Assembly: GCA_046350095.1 (NCBI GenBank)
Contig: JAXMBA010000006.1
Span: 310,001 to 374,000 of the forward strand
Reading direction: 5' to 3'
From: Urbifossiella sp046350095
Lineage (GTDB): Bacteria; Planctomycetota; Planctomycetia; Gemmatales; Gemmataceae
DNA length: 64,000 bases
In this document: piece after piece, positions 31,436-39,708 of the stretch
Layout: each line of letters starts with the position of its first letter
How positions within the stretch are numbered: position 1 is the first letter of the stretch
The notes under the pieces: model-generated
The model's input: the letters and a program-made list of their open reading frames with translations, nothing else
What the model was told of the DNA's origin: nothing
Databases searched by the model: none
Program-made: the position numbers and the translations under genes

Positions 31436-32253
31436 CACGCCTCCCCGATGGCGGCCAGGAGCGCTTCGACTTCCTGGTCGGTGACCTTGTTCTTGTGGTG
31501 CCACTTCATGTTGTTCTCGGCGAAGTGGGCGCCCTTCCCTTTCACCGTGTGGGCGATGACCGCGCTCGGCCTGTCGGCCGCGAACGGCAGCGCCGCGAAC
31601 GTCGCCCGCAGGGCGGCCACGTCGTGCCCGTCCACCTCGCGGACGGCGAACCCGAAGCTCCGCCACTTGTCGGCGAACGGCTCCAGGTCCTGCACTTCCT
31701 TGGTGCTGGCGTAGCTCTGGTGTTTGTTGTAATCCACGATCGCCGTGAGGCTCGACAGCCCGTGCTTGCCGGCGCACATGGCCGCCTCCCACACCGAGCC
31801 CTCGTTGCACTCGCCGTCGCCGAGCACCACGAACACGCGGCTGTCGCGCTTCGCAATCCGCTGGCTGAGGGCGATGCCGACGCCGATGGGGAGGCCGTGG
31901 CCGAGGGCGCCGGTGCTGGCCTCGACGCCGGGCACCTTGCCCGCGTCCGGGTGGCCGCCGAGGATGCCGTCGGCGGCGCAGAACTTGTCGAGCTCGGCGC
32001 CCGGGAAGTACCCCTTGTCGGCGAGGAGGGCGTAGAGCGCCAGGCAGCCGTGCCCCTTGCTGAGGATGCAGCGGTCGCGGCCCTTCCACTTCGGGTCTTG
32101 CGGGTTGAAGCGGAGCACGTCGTCGTACAGGACGCGGAAGATTTCGATGAGCGAGAACGCCGCCCCGACGTGGCCGCGGCGGGCCTTCTGGAGCGTGCGG
32201 ACGATGACCCGGCGGAGGTCTTTCGACCGCTCGTCGAGGGGGGTGGTGGTCAT
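31435..32253 (-). CDS. Transketolase N-terminal subunit (split transketolase)
   Basis: A 272-residue TPP pyrophosphate-binding half. It has LSKGHGCLALYALLADKG and GGHPDAGKVPGVEASTGALGHGLPIGVGIAL, then the Mg/TPP motif GDGECNEGSVWEAAMCAGKH and IVDYNKHQSYASTKEV. It forms the heterotetramer with the downstream subunit. ATG 32253 is followed by a typical MTTTPLDERSKDLRRVIVR start. It is the first gene of a four-gene operon with two methyltransferases. A housekeeping role in the pentose phosphate pathway cannot be excluded, but full-length transketolase usually serves that. Confidence 0.92.
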   Translation of the reverse strand: MTTTPLDERSKDLRRVIVRTLQKARRGHVGAAFSLIEIFRVLYDDVLRFNPQDPKWKGRDRCILSKGHGCLALYALLADKGYFPGAELDKFCAADGILGGHPDAGKVPGVEASTGALGHGLPIGVGIALSQRIAKRDSRVFVVLGDGECNEGSVWEAAMCAGKHGLSSLTAIVDYNKHQSYASTKEVQDLEPFADKWRSFGFAVREVDGHDVAALRATFAALPFAADRPSAVIAHTVKGKGAHFAENNMKWHHKNKVTDQEVEALLAAIGEA

Positions 32254-32347
32254 GGCGAAGCCTTCCGTGGCGGCCGGGTGTGTGGGTGTACCCCGGCGGG
32301 GTCTGCGGAATCAACCCGAGCTTGCGGCGCGTGTGTCGTAGGGGCGG

Positions 32348-32641
32348 CTAATCGTCCTCGTCGCCGATACCAAAGTTATCGAGGAACTCGTCGAAGTAAT
32401 CGACAGTATCCTCGCCCCATTTCAGATTCCGCGCGTAAGCAGCGACGTAGCCGACCTGTGTACGAATCGATTTGAGCCGCGCGGCAGGGAGTCGTCCGAG
32501 GTAGTGTCCGACGTGTTCCATCGCCTTGACTGCTGAGTCTGGATCAACCACGTCGTCGGTTGAAAACTCCAGAAACGCCAAGACATGAAGGAGCGCCGCG
32601 AGGGTCGGATCGACCTTCAACATGGCCGGAAGAATGGGCAT
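32348..32641 (-). CDS. Hypothetical acidic protein
   Basis: A 97-residue acidic, helical protein (AALLHVLAFLEFSTDDVV, AVKAMEHVGHYLGRLPAARLKSI, YFDEFLDNFGIGDEDD). No family is recognised. Codon use is less GC-biased than in the neighbouring sugar genes, which may indicate recent arrival. It resembles small immunity- or accessory-type proteins in shape only. Confidence 0.6.
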   Translation of the reverse strand: MPILPAMLKVDPTLAALLHVLAFLEFSTDDVVDPDSAVKAMEHVGHYLGRLPAARLKSIRTQVGYVAAYARNLKWGEDTVDYFDEFLDNFGIGDEDD

Positions 32642-32713
32642 GACGACTCGCCCTTCTCGGCCTGTTCGCCTGGATCATCCGCCATCGCATCACCTCACGT
32701 TCCGAGCGAGGCT

Positions 32714-33805
32714 CTACCCGGCCAGTCGCCGTGCCGCGCGGCCGGCGAGCCAGCGGAGCTTCCCGCCGATCCCCGGCGGCAGCGCCTCCGACTCGGCCCG
32801 CGCGAGCAGGTTCTTCAGGTGAACCAGTTCCGCGTCGCGCTCGGCCTTCTCGCGCTCGGCGTCCTGCCAGAACGGCCCGAGGAAGAACGCCGCCAGCTCG
32901 CGCACGGCCGCGTCGGGGTCGTCAAGTAGGCCGCGGTAGTCGTCGCGGGTGAAGCCGTTCAGCAGGCCGAGGACCGGCTTCGTCCAGCAGTCCGGGCGCC
33001 CCGCCGCGGCGCGGATCAGGTCGGTTCCCAGGAACGCGATGCTGCCGTTGCGGCGGAAGTACGGCGCCACGTCGGCGGCGTCCGGCGCCGTGAGGCGGTC
33101 CAGCAACGCCGCCAGCGCCGCGACGTTGCGGGTGCGGTCGCGGAAGCCGGCGCCGGAGTACGACTCCGGTTGCAGGATCGTCACCGACAGCGTTTCGGGG
33201 ACGTAGCAGCCGCCGCCGCGGAAGGCGATCAGCAGCCATGCCAGCCAGTCGGAGTACCACGCGAGTTCGGGGCGGAGGCCGCCGACCTCCACGAGCCGCT
33301 TACGGCGGCAGACGTTGGCGTGCCCCGGAATCCCGCGGCGGACGGCGCCGCACACCTTGTCAGGCGTGTAGTAGCCCGCCCGCTCGGGCCAGGCGTGCGA
33401 CACCACGCCGACGGGGCCGTCGCCGACGCGGTACGCCCCGTGGGCGCAGGCGATGCCGCACTCGGGGTGGCGTTCAAGTTGCGTCAGTAGCTTCTCGAAG
33501 AAGCCGGGGAGGACGTAGTCGTCGGCCGCGGCCAGCACCACGTACTCGCCGACGGCCGCCGCCAGCCCCTCGTTGTACGTCGCGCACACGCCCTGGTTGC
33601 GGGCGTGGAATACGGGCTTCACGACCGGGTCGCGGCGGGCGTAGTCCTCGATCACCGCCCGGCTGTCGTCGCGGTCTGAGGCGTCGTCGAGAACAAGAAC
33701 CTCCCGCGGCCGCACGGACTGCGACAGGATCGCGTCCAGCGCCCGCGGGAGTTTCGCGGCGTGGTTGTAGTTGGCGACGACGACGCTCAGGTCGGCGGTC
33801 GGCAT
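32714..33805 (-). CDS. Family 2 glycosyltransferase
   Basis: A 363-residue GT-A glycosyltransferase. LSVVVANYNHAAKLPRALDAILSQ is the GT2 opening, EVLVLDDASDR supplies the first Asp pair, and AAADDYVLPGFFEKLL is the DxD-like metal site. WYSDWLAWLLIAFRGG is an acceptor-side motif where Asp would be the base. The C-terminal 80 residues are a helical tail. There is no signal peptide or transmembrane segment. It probably adds a sugar in surface-glycan assembly with the epimerase at 33819. Confidence 0.9.
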   Translation of the reverse strand: MPTADLSVVVANYNHAAKLPRALDAILSQSVRPREVLVLDDASDRDDSRAVIEDYARRDPVVKPVFHARNQGVCATYNEGLAAAVGEYVVLAAADDYVLPGFFEKLLTQLERHPECGIACAHGAYRVGDGPVGVVSHAWPERAGYYTPDKVCGAVRRGIPGHANVCRRKRLVEVGGLRPELAWYSDWLAWLLIAFRGGGCYVPETLSVTILQPESYSGAGFRDRTRNVAALAALLDRLTAPDAADVAPYFRRNGSIAFLGTDLIRAAAGRPDCWTKPVLGLLNGFTRDDYRGLLDDPDAAVRELAAFFLGPFWQDAEREKAERDAELVHLKNLLARAESEALPPGIGGKLRWLAGRAARRLAG

Positions 33806-33818
33806 CGAAGCTCCCCGC

Positions 33819-34838
33819 TTACGCGGCCTTCTTCTGCGCCGCCAGCCAGATGTTCATTGTCTTGATGTTCGAGTACCGCGGGTCGCTCAGCGAGTTCGGG
33901 ATCTTCCCGGCCTTGAACGCCGCCACCAGCTCGCGGATCGCGTCCGGCACCGAGTACCGCGGCTCCCAGCCCAGCTCGCGCTTGATCTTCTCGCTCGACA
34001 CCCGGTAGCTCCGCAGGTCGTCCGTCTTCGACGTGACGATCCGCACGTCCGGGCCGACCTCCGCCTTCACCGCCTCGGCGATGTCGGCGATGCTCATGTT
34101 CTGCCAGCCGGCGTTGAAAATCTTGCCGTCGATCTTCTCGGCGGGCATCTTCAGCACGGCGCAGTACAGGTCGGTCATGTCCTGGATGTGGAGGTTCGGC
34201 CGGTACTGGCTGCCGCCGAACACGGTGATCTCGCGCTTGTTCACGGCGAGGTTGGTGAGGATGTTCACCGACAGGTCGAGCCGCAGCCGCGGGGAGTAGC
34301 CGCACACGGTGGCCGGCCGCAACGTCAGGCAGGTGAAGCCCGGCGCCCGCGCCGCCTCCAGCACGTCCTCGCACATGGCCTTGTACTTCGAGTAGTCCGT
34401 CAGCGGCTTCAGCGGCAGCTCCTCGGTCACCTTCTCCTCGTCCTTGATGCCGTACACGCTCGACGACGAGGCGTACACGAACCGCTTCACCCCGTGCTGC
34501 TTCGACAGCTGGACGAGCGGGAAGAAGGCGTCGTAGTTGATCGACTTGCCGAGCGTCGGGTCCATCTCGAAGCTCGGGTCGTTCGAGATGCACGCGAGGT
34601 GGATGACGGCGGTCGCGCCCTTCACGCCGCGCTCCAGCGTCTCGCGGTCGCGCATGTCGCCCTTGATCTGCGTCAGCCGCGGGTGGCCGGCGACCGACGA
34701 CAGCACGTCGTCGCCGAACCAGTACGTGTCTAGCACGCGGACGGTGTGCCCTTCGGCCAGCAGCTTCGGCACCAGCACCGATCCGACGTACCCGGCCCCG
34801 CCGGTGACCAGAACGGTGTGCTTATCCGACACGCTCAT
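33819..34838 (-). CDS. NAD-dependent sugar epimerase (extended SDR)
   Basis: A 339-residue extended SDR. It has GGAGYVGSVLVPKLL (NAD loop), VIHLACISNDPSFEMDP, catalytic Ser in YASSSSVYG and YSKYKAMCEDVL (Tyr/Lys). LRPATVCGYSPRLRLDLSVNILTNLA and GGSQYRPNLHIQDM match the sugar-nucleotide epimerase family of surface-glycan loci. ATG 34838 begins right at SVSDKHTVLVTGG; an upstream in-frame extension is translated from the repeat at 34849 and is rejected. Confidence 0.9.
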   Translation of the reverse strand: MSVSDKHTVLVTGGAGYVGSVLVPKLLAEGHTVRVLDTYWFGDDVLSSVAGHPRLTQIKGDMRDRETLERGVKGATAVIHLACISNDPSFEMDPTLGKSINYDAFFPLVQLSKQHGVKRFVYASSSSVYGIKDEEKVTEELPLKPLTDYSKYKAMCEDVLEAARAPGFTCLTLRPATVCGYSPRLRLDLSVNILTNLAVNKREITVFGGSQYRPNLHIQDMTDLYCAVLKMPAEKIDGKIFNAGWQNMSIADIAEAVKAEVGPDVRIVTSKTDDLRSYRVSSEKIKRELGWEPRYSVPDAIRELVAAFKAGKIPNSLSDPRYSNIKTMNIWLAAQKKAA

Positions 34839-34848
34839 CTTTGCCTCG

Positions 34849-34921
34849 GGCAGTTGGTAGTTGGAAGTTGGAAGTTGGTAGCGAGAATCGGCGTCTCCGG
34901 CCGACTCAACTACCAACTGCC
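34849..34921. repeat. TTGGTAGTTGGAAG repeat and 15-bp inverted repeat
   Basis: The 15-mer at 34849-34863 is the exact reverse complement of 34907-34921. Between them are further TTGGAAG/TTGGTAG heptads. It sits in the 87-nt gap between the sugar kinase-transferase gene and the epimerase and could be a terminator/antiterminator or a simple repeat expansion. Confidence 0.65.
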
Positions 34922-34925
34922 AACA

Positions 34926-36500
34926 TCACCCCGCCAGCTTGTACTGCTGCGGCGCGGGCAGCGGCTTCGTCGTCTGGTGGACCTTCAACAGGCACTCGAT
35001 GTGGCGGTACAGCGGGATCCGCTCGATCGACCGCTGGTTGCCGAGAATCTGTACCGCCTCGGCACCGACGACGTTGCCCAGGAGCGGCACCACGTCCGCG
35101 GGCACGCCCGCGGCCACGGCCAGCGACGTGACGCACAGTACGGCGTCGCCGGCCCCGACGCGGTCCACCACCTTCGTGGCGAACGCCGGGGCGCGGTGGT
35201 AGCCGCCGGGGGCGGTGTAGTAGAGGGTGCCGTTGCTGCCGCGGGTCATCATCACCTTCGGGCAGTGCAACCGGTCGCTGACGTGCCGCACCATCTCGTC
35301 CGGCGTCAGGTGGAGTGTGCGGGTTTCGAGGGCCACCTCCCGCTGGGCCAGGCAGACGTAGTCGGCCCGCGGGTACTTCGAGATCATGTTGAAGCCGTGG
35401 TTGCCGGCGTTCGACTGCGTGTTCACCGCCAGGAAGCGGGCGTGCCGCGACAGTACACCGATGGCGTTCCGCGTCAGCATCCCGTGGCCGTAGTCGGCCA
35501 CGATCACCACGTCGTAGTTGGGAACTAGCGCCCGCAGGCGGTCGCACAGGTCGGCGTCGGCCCGCTCGTCGAGGGCGTCGTCGTTAATCTTGTAGACCTC
35601 GAACATCTTCTGAGACAGGTACTTCTCGACGAACCGCTTCTTCACGATCGTCGGCGAGTCCTTCTTCTCGACGAAGTACGGCGTGACGTTCGACTTGAGC
35701 ACGGACCGGACGAACGGCTCCTCGTCCATCCCCTCGCCGAGCATGGTAAACACGTCCACGCGGTCGGCGAAACTCGCCGCGTGGTTGGCGCACGCCAGCA
35801 CCCCGCCGCCGAACTTGTCGGTGCTCATGTACCGCGTCGCCAGCACCGGCTCCTTGCCGCTCTTGCCGATCGCCTCGCAGTAGGCGTATTCGTCGATGAT
35901 CGTCTCGCCGACGACCAGCACCTTGAGCCCGGCGGCGGCCTTCAGCGGCGCCAGCACGGCCTCCGCGGGCCAGCGGCCGGCGAACTCGGCGAGGTACTCG
36001 CGGACGTGGTCCGGGTACTGGTTCATGTACTGGTTGATGAGGCCCGACGAGCTGAACACCACGTCTTCCGTGAACGCCACCTCGCCGCCGACCGAGCGCA
36101 CCGCCTCGGCCTCCTGGCTGACGTGGCCGATGGTGTCCTGGAGGTTCTTGAACTCGCTCCCCTTGGCGAAGATGTCGGGGCGAATCAGCCGGATCGTGTC
36201 CACGGCCGTCGGCCACTTGTTGACGGCGACGTAGTCGATGCACGCCAGCGACGCCAGGAACTCGGCCCGTAGCGACTCGGTGAACGCCGGCCGGCCGACC
36301 CCCTTGTTCACGAACCGGTCGGGCGTCAGCGTCACGACGAGGATGTCGCCGAACTTCTTCGCCTCCTCGAAGTGGCGGACGTGGCCGATGTGGAGGACGT
36401 CGAACACGCCGTGGCAGTGGACCACCCGCCGGCCCCCGGCCCGGGCCCGCTCGACCACGGCGGCCAGCTCGTCGAGGCCGTAAATCTTCGGGTGCGGCAT
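34926..36500 (-). CDS. Nucleotidyltransferase-PfkB kinase fusion (HldE-like, reversed order)
   Basis: A 524-residue bifunctional protein. Residues 25-160 are a cytidylyltransferase domain, with HGVFDVLHIGHVRHFEEAK (HxGH-type) and KGSEFKNL. Residues about 190-500 are a PfkB/ribokinase domain, with NYDVVIVADYGHGML and the anion hole/catalytic VVDRVGAGDAVL (Asp base). In E. coli HldE the kinase comes first; here the order is reversed and a 30-residue linker joins them. The expected reactions are phosphorylation and nucleotidyl transfer on a heptose-like sugar. With a split transketolase, HAD phosphatase and epimerases nearby, a nucleotide-activated heptose or related sugar is plausible. Confidence 0.88.
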   Translation of the reverse strand: MPHPKIYGLDELAAVVERARAGGRRVVHCHGVFDVLHIGHVRHFEEAKKFGDILVVTLTPDRFVNKGVGRPAFTESLRAEFLASLACIDYVAVNKWPTAVDTIRLIRPDIFAKGSEFKNLQDTIGHVSQEAEAVRSVGGEVAFTEDVVFSSSGLINQYMNQYPDHVREYLAEFAGRWPAEAVLAPLKAAAGLKVLVVGETIIDEYAYCEAIGKSGKEPVLATRYMSTDKFGGGVLACANHAASFADRVDVFTMLGEGMDEEPFVRSVLKSNVTPYFVEKKDSPTIVKKRFVEKYLSQKMFEVYKINDDALDERADADLCDRLRALVPNYDVVIVADYGHGMLTRNAIGVLSRHARFLAVNTQSNAGNHGFNMISKYPRADYVCLAQREVALETRTLHLTPDEMVRHVSDRLHCPKVMMTRGSNGTLYYTAPGGYHRAPAFATKVVDRVGAGDAVLCVTSLAVAAGVPADVVPLLGNVVGAEAVQILGNQRSIERIPLYRHIECLLKVHQTTKPLPAPQQYKLAG

Positions 36501-36846
36501 GTGGCTGCTTCCGTGCCCGGGGGTCTGGTCGCGTCGTGCGGCCGGGTGTCGTTCTGGTCGGGGGTGAGGCGGCCGACCCGTGCGGAACCTGTTACCCTAT
36601 CGGCCGACTGGCGGTAAAGATTTCACGAACCTTCCGCCTCCGTCGGCCGGGGGATACAGGCGGCTTTCATAACCCGTGGCGGCGGGGAAAAAAAGGCGAA
36701 CCCGGCTCGTCCCTCGCGTCAGAATGATTGTTTCCGGCGCGCCACTGTGCGGGTCGCGGAAACATGTCACGCGGTTGGAGCGATCGATGTGTGAGTGTGG
36801 CGACGCGGTGGATTGTCGGAACGGTAGACCCGGCCAGGCCTTCCGC
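36501..36846. other. Intergenic region with divergent control signals
   Basis: A 346-nt region between the HldE-like gene and the PTPS-like gene. It contains palindrome copy 2 (36727-36764) and an AT-richer stretch near 36590-36640 (GTTACCCTATCGGC, GGTAAAGATTTCACG) that could be the promoter of the minus-strand HldE-like gene. I see no gene. Confidence 0.4.
36727..36764. repeat. Intergenic palindrome, copy 2
   Basis: A 38-bp element beginning ATTGTTTCCGG and ending GCGGGTCGCGGAAACA, with TGTTTCCG/CGGAAACA inverted ends. It is related to the element at 24155-24194 in the opposite orientation. Confidence 0.6.
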
Positions 36847-37338
36847 CTACGCCGTCCACTCGTACGTCGCAGACTGTCCGACGTTCTCCTCCACTTCCAC
36901 GCGCAGAATCTCCGGCACGAAGCCGTGACGGTCGCGGAGCGATTCGAGCAACCGCCCGGCGAGAAAGCGGGCGATCAACTCGGCCGTCGTGTTCTCGATC
37001 GGCAGCAGCTTGCAGTCGTCGCGCGGGAACAGCCAGCGGCGGTCCTTGTACGTCACGTCCACGGTCGGGCCGGTGTCCACGACCGCGATCACCGGGTTGC
37101 GGGTGGCCAGCAGCATGTGGTGGTCGAGGTCGTCGGTGATCTCCTTCATCCGCGCCTTCAGCGCGACGAAGTCGAAGACGTAGAAGTCGGCGGCGAGCGG
37201 CCCCTCGACCTCGACCGCGGCCCGGTAGTTGTGGCCGTGCAGCCGCTCGCAGCGGTGCCCCTCGTAGCTGATGAAGTGGCCGCAGCAGAAGACCAGGTGG
37301 TCCTTGGTGACGCGGACCTTGTAGCGCTCGGTGGGCAT
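36847..37338 (-). CDS. 6-pyruvoyltetrahydropterin synthase/QueD-like protein
   Basis: A 163-residue T-fold enzyme. Zinc ligands are His in CCGHFISYEG and LHGHNY, with DLDHHML in mid-protein and the purine/pterin-binding Glu in PIENTTAELIA. It would act on dihydroneopterin triphosphate, giving 6-pyruvoyl-H4pterin, 6-carboxy-H4pterin (QueD) or, for PTPS-III types, 6-hydroxymethyl pterin. As the last gene of a tetrahydromethanopterin operon it most likely feeds pterin synthesis rather than queuosine. The 6-hydroxymethyl route would replace FolB. The catalytic Cys region (CCGHF) is shifted relative to QueD. Confidence 0.85.
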   Translation of the reverse strand: MPTERYKVRVTKDHLVFCCGHFISYEGHRCERLHGHNYRAAVEVEGPLAADFYVFDFVALKARMKEITDDLDHHMLLATRNPVIAVVDTGPTVDVTYKDRRWLFPRDDCKLLPIENTTAELIARFLAGRLLESLRDRHGFVPEILRVEVEENVGQSATYEWTA

Positions 37339-37341
37339 GTG

Positions 37342-38238
37342 TCAGAGCCAGTCGGTCGCCGCCCAGCGGAACGGGGCGGACGGGGCTACCTTACGCTCCC
37401 GCAGCGCCACGAACAGGCACGCCGTGATCAGGTCCGCCACCGCCCCCGGGTTCAGCCGGTTCCCCTCCGACCGTAGGTGCCGGTCCAGCGCCACGCCGGC
37501 CCGCCGGCCGTCGGCGGACGAAATCCCGCCGAGCCGTAGCACGTCGGCCGCGCGCCGCTGCACGTCCGCGGCGGCCGCCGCGCCGGCCTTGCGGGCGATC
37601 AGCGTGTCCGGGTACTCGGCCAGCCAGTGCAACTGCGAGTCGATGACCGCGGCCTCCACGCACCCGAACCGGCGGAGGGCGTCGAGGAACGTCGGCACGC
37701 CGAAGTCGAACACGTCGGCGAAGCCGTTGGCGTACTGCCGGGCCACCAGGTCGCGGTCGGCGGCCAGGGCCATCGCCTCCAGCAGCGTGATCGTCGGCTC
37801 GGTCCGCACGTCGGCTTCGGGGGCGTCGCCGAGGCCGCCGGGGTTGGCCACGCGGATCGCCTCGTACACGTCGCGCGCCGCCGCCACGCCGCACCGCTCG
37901 GTGTTCAGGACGCGGCGCGAGAAGCCCTCGCGGTCCATCGGGGCGCCGGGGTGCGCCAGCGGCGTGAGCAGCAGCAGGATGCCCAGATTCGTGTTCGATT
38001 CCACCACCGCGCGCGTCCGCCTCACGCACGCCAGGACGGTGCCGCCGACGTCCTCGTAGTCGCCGCGGCTGCCGAAGTTCGGCGTGACGACCGCGGCGCT
38101 CAGCAGGAACGACACCGCGTCCGCGTCCCGGAACGCGGCCCCGGGGTGGACGTTGCCGACCTTCCGGGCCATCACCTCCCACACGCACGCCGTGGGGATC
38201 ATCCACTGCGTCGGGTCGTCGAACCTGGGGGCTGTCAC
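37342..38238 (-). CDS. CitG-like triphosphoribosyl-dephospho-CoA synthase family protein
   Basis: A 298-residue all-alpha protein of the CitG family. It has ACVWEVMARKVGNVHPGAAF, TPNFGSRGD, NTNLGILLLLTPLAH, LAAMALAADRD-type helices (ALAADRDLVARQYANGF) and LNPGAVADLITACLF near the end. In bacteria with H4MPT-dependent formaldehyde oxidation, a CitG-like protein is a regular member of the cofactor cluster. GTG 38238 overlaps the stop of the upstream ATP-grasp gene (GTGA), with GGAGGAG upstream. Likely reaction: phosphoribosyl transfer in H4MPT side-chain assembly (inferred). Confidence 0.85.
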   Translation of the reverse strand: MTAPRFDDPTQWMIPTACVWEVMARKVGNVHPGAAFRDADAVSFLLSAAVVTPNFGSRGDYEDVGGTVLACVRRTRAVVESNTNLGILLLLTPLAHPGAPMDREGFSRRVLNTERCGVAAARDVYEAIRVANPGGLGDAPEADVRTEPTITLLEAMALAADRDLVARQYANGFADVFDFGVPTFLDALRRFGCVEAAVIDSQLHWLAEYPDTLIARKAGAAAAADVQRRAADVLRLGGISSADGRRAGVALDRHLRSEGNRLNPGAVADLITACLFVALRERKVAPSAPFRWAATDWL

Positions 38239-39092
38239 CGGTACTCCTCCGTCAGGAAGCGGACCACGTCGGCCGCCACGTCGCGGCCCGTGACGGCCGC
38301 CAGCGCCCGCCACCCGGGCACGGCGTTCACCTCGATCACCGACAACGCGCCGTCGGCGTCGGGCAGCAAGTCGACCCCGCCGACCACGCACCCGACGGCC
38401 GCCGCCGCCCGCACCGCGAGTGACACCGCGCCGTCGCCCAGTTCGACCTGCTCGGCCGTGCCCCCCTGGGCGACGTTGGTCCGCCAGTCGCCGCGGGCCG
38501 TGCGGCGCATCCCGGCGAGCACCTTGCCGCCGACCACGAACGCCCGCACGTCCCAGCCCGGGTGGCGGACGAATCGCTGCTGGTAGATCACCTGCCCGGT
38601 GCGGTCGAGGGCGTGGAACGTCCGCCACGCCGTCTCGCGGTCGGACAGCCGCACCATGCCGCGCCCCTCGGACCCGAACAGCGGCTTCACCACCACGTCG
38701 CCGCCGAGCCGGTCGAACCCGTCCAGCGCGGCGTCGGCCGTCTGTGAAACGTGGGTCGGCGGCGTCGGCAGGCCGGCGGCGGCGAGGCGGGTGCTGGTGA
38801 GGTACTTGTCCACGCACGTCTCGACCGCCCGCGGCGGGTTGAGGACGCGCACGCCCGCGGCGGCCGCCGCGTGGAGCACGTCCATGCGGAACACCACCTG
38901 TTCGAGCGACCCCGTCGGCATGGTGCGGACGAGCGCCGCGTCGAACCCGGCGAGCGGTCCCGGGTGGGTGCCGACGGCCGCGGCGACGTTGCGAAAGTCC
39001 ACGGCCTCGGCCGCGTGGCCGAGCTGGCGCGCGGCGCGGACGAGGTCGAGGACGTGCCACCCGCCGCCGCCGGAGAGGACTGCGATTCTCAC
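38235..39092 (-). CDS. RimK-like ATP-grasp ligase, H4MPT cluster
   Basis: A 285-residue ATP-grasp protein. The N-terminal domain reads AVLSGGGGWHVLDLVRAARQ, the ATP-binding lid DVVVKPLFGSEGRGMVRL, and the Mg-binding Glu/Asn lie in VIEVNAVPGW. CVDKYLTSTRLAAAGLPTPPT is the conserved pre-grasp motif of glutamate ligases such as RimK and MptN. It is predicted to attach an amino acid (glutamate) to the pterin cofactor side chain in H4MPT biosynthesis. Its ATG overlaps the stop of the Uma2 gene (ATGA), and its own stop overlaps the CitG-like start. Confidence 0.87.
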   Translation of the reverse strand: MRIAVLSGGGGWHVLDLVRAARQLGHAAEAVDFRNVAAAVGTHPGPLAGFDAALVRTMPTGSLEQVVFRMDVLHAAAAAGVRVLNPPRAVETCVDKYLTSTRLAAAGLPTPPTHVSQTADAALDGFDRLGGDVVVKPLFGSEGRGMVRLSDRETAWRTFHALDRTGQVIYQQRFVRHPGWDVRAFVVGGKVLAGMRRTARGDWRTNVAQGGTAEQVELGDGAVSLAVRAAAAVGCVVGGVDLLPDADGALSVIEVNAVPGWRALAAVTGRDVAADVVRFLTEEYR

Positions 39093-39691
39093 GGCCCGGC
39101 CGCCGGTTCGGGCTCCGGCGCGACCGGGTCGAGAGGGTAAGGGAACAGGTCGGCGACGGTCACCCGGAAGCCGGGGAAGACGGGGTCGGCTGTGAGCGTA
39201 TCGGTTTCAGTCAGTCGACGAACGGCACCGTCTGGCTGGTAGACGAATACCGTCCGCGTCGCCGGCCCGACGACCCAGACCAGCGGCACGCCGGCGGAGA
39301 GGTAGTCGGCAACCTTCTCGTCCACTTCGTCGTAGGTGTCGTTCGGCGACACCACCTCGACGGCGAGGTCGGGACGGAACGAGACGACCCCCTTCGGCAC
39401 CCGTCCGCCCGGGAGCCGGACGTGCAAGATGAACGAGACGTCCGGCTTGCGAACGCGGTTCGGTTTGTTCGGGAAGCAGCGGTACATGCCTTCGGAGTCC
39501 ATCACGGCCCCAAGCCGCTCTGGTCGGACGACCGACAACAGTTGGTGGGCGATCAGGGCGTTGATCGAGGCGGTTTCGGAACCCATGTTCTTCCCCTTCA
39601 CGACCCCGTCGATCAGCTCGATACCCTTGTGGTCGGCCAGCTTCTCGAACTCTTCGGCGGTCAGCCGTGGTGGGTGGGCCAGTGCGTTCAT
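39089..39691 (-). CDS. Uma2-family (DUF820) putative nuclease
   Basis: A 200-residue Uma2-family protein with the restriction-like PD-(D/E)XK fold. RLTAEEFEKLADHKGIELIDGVV is the family start, KPDVSFIL (Asp), DLAVEVVSPNDTYDEVDEKV (Glu and a later Lys) are the catalytic strands, and YLSAGVPLVWVVGP the usual end. Uma2 genes are strongly amplified in planctomycetes and cyanobacteria. Its biological role is not established. GGAGGG precedes ATG 39691. It lies in the H4MPT operon, 17 nt after mch and overlapping the ATP-grasp gene by 4 nt, an unexpected place for it. Confidence 0.88.
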   Translation of the reverse strand: MNALAHPPRLTAEEFEKLADHKGIELIDGVVKGKNMGSETASINALIAHQLLSVVRPERLGAVMDSEGMYRCFPNKPNRVRKPDVSFILHVRLPGGRVPKGVVSFRPDLAVEVVSPNDTYDEVDEKVADYLSAGVPLVWVVGPATRTVFVYQPDGAVRRLTETDTLTADPVFPGFRVTVADLFPYPLDPVAPEPEPAAGP

Positions 39692-39708
39692 GAGAACCCT
39701 CCGGTGTG

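Noticed and set aside
30482..32314. One long open frame that could be read as a fused transketolase
   Set aside because: The N-terminal half is encoded in another frame (31435-32253). The two subunits overlap by TGATG and are separate genes.
34839..34916. N-terminal extension of the epimerase at 33819
   Set aside because: The extension would be translated from the TTGGAAG repeat and precedes the normal SDR start.
37342..39060. Long open frame joining the CitG-like gene with upstream sequence
   Set aside because: The upstream part is out of frame with the real ATP-grasp gene and has shadow composition; the CitG-like gene starts at GTG 38238.
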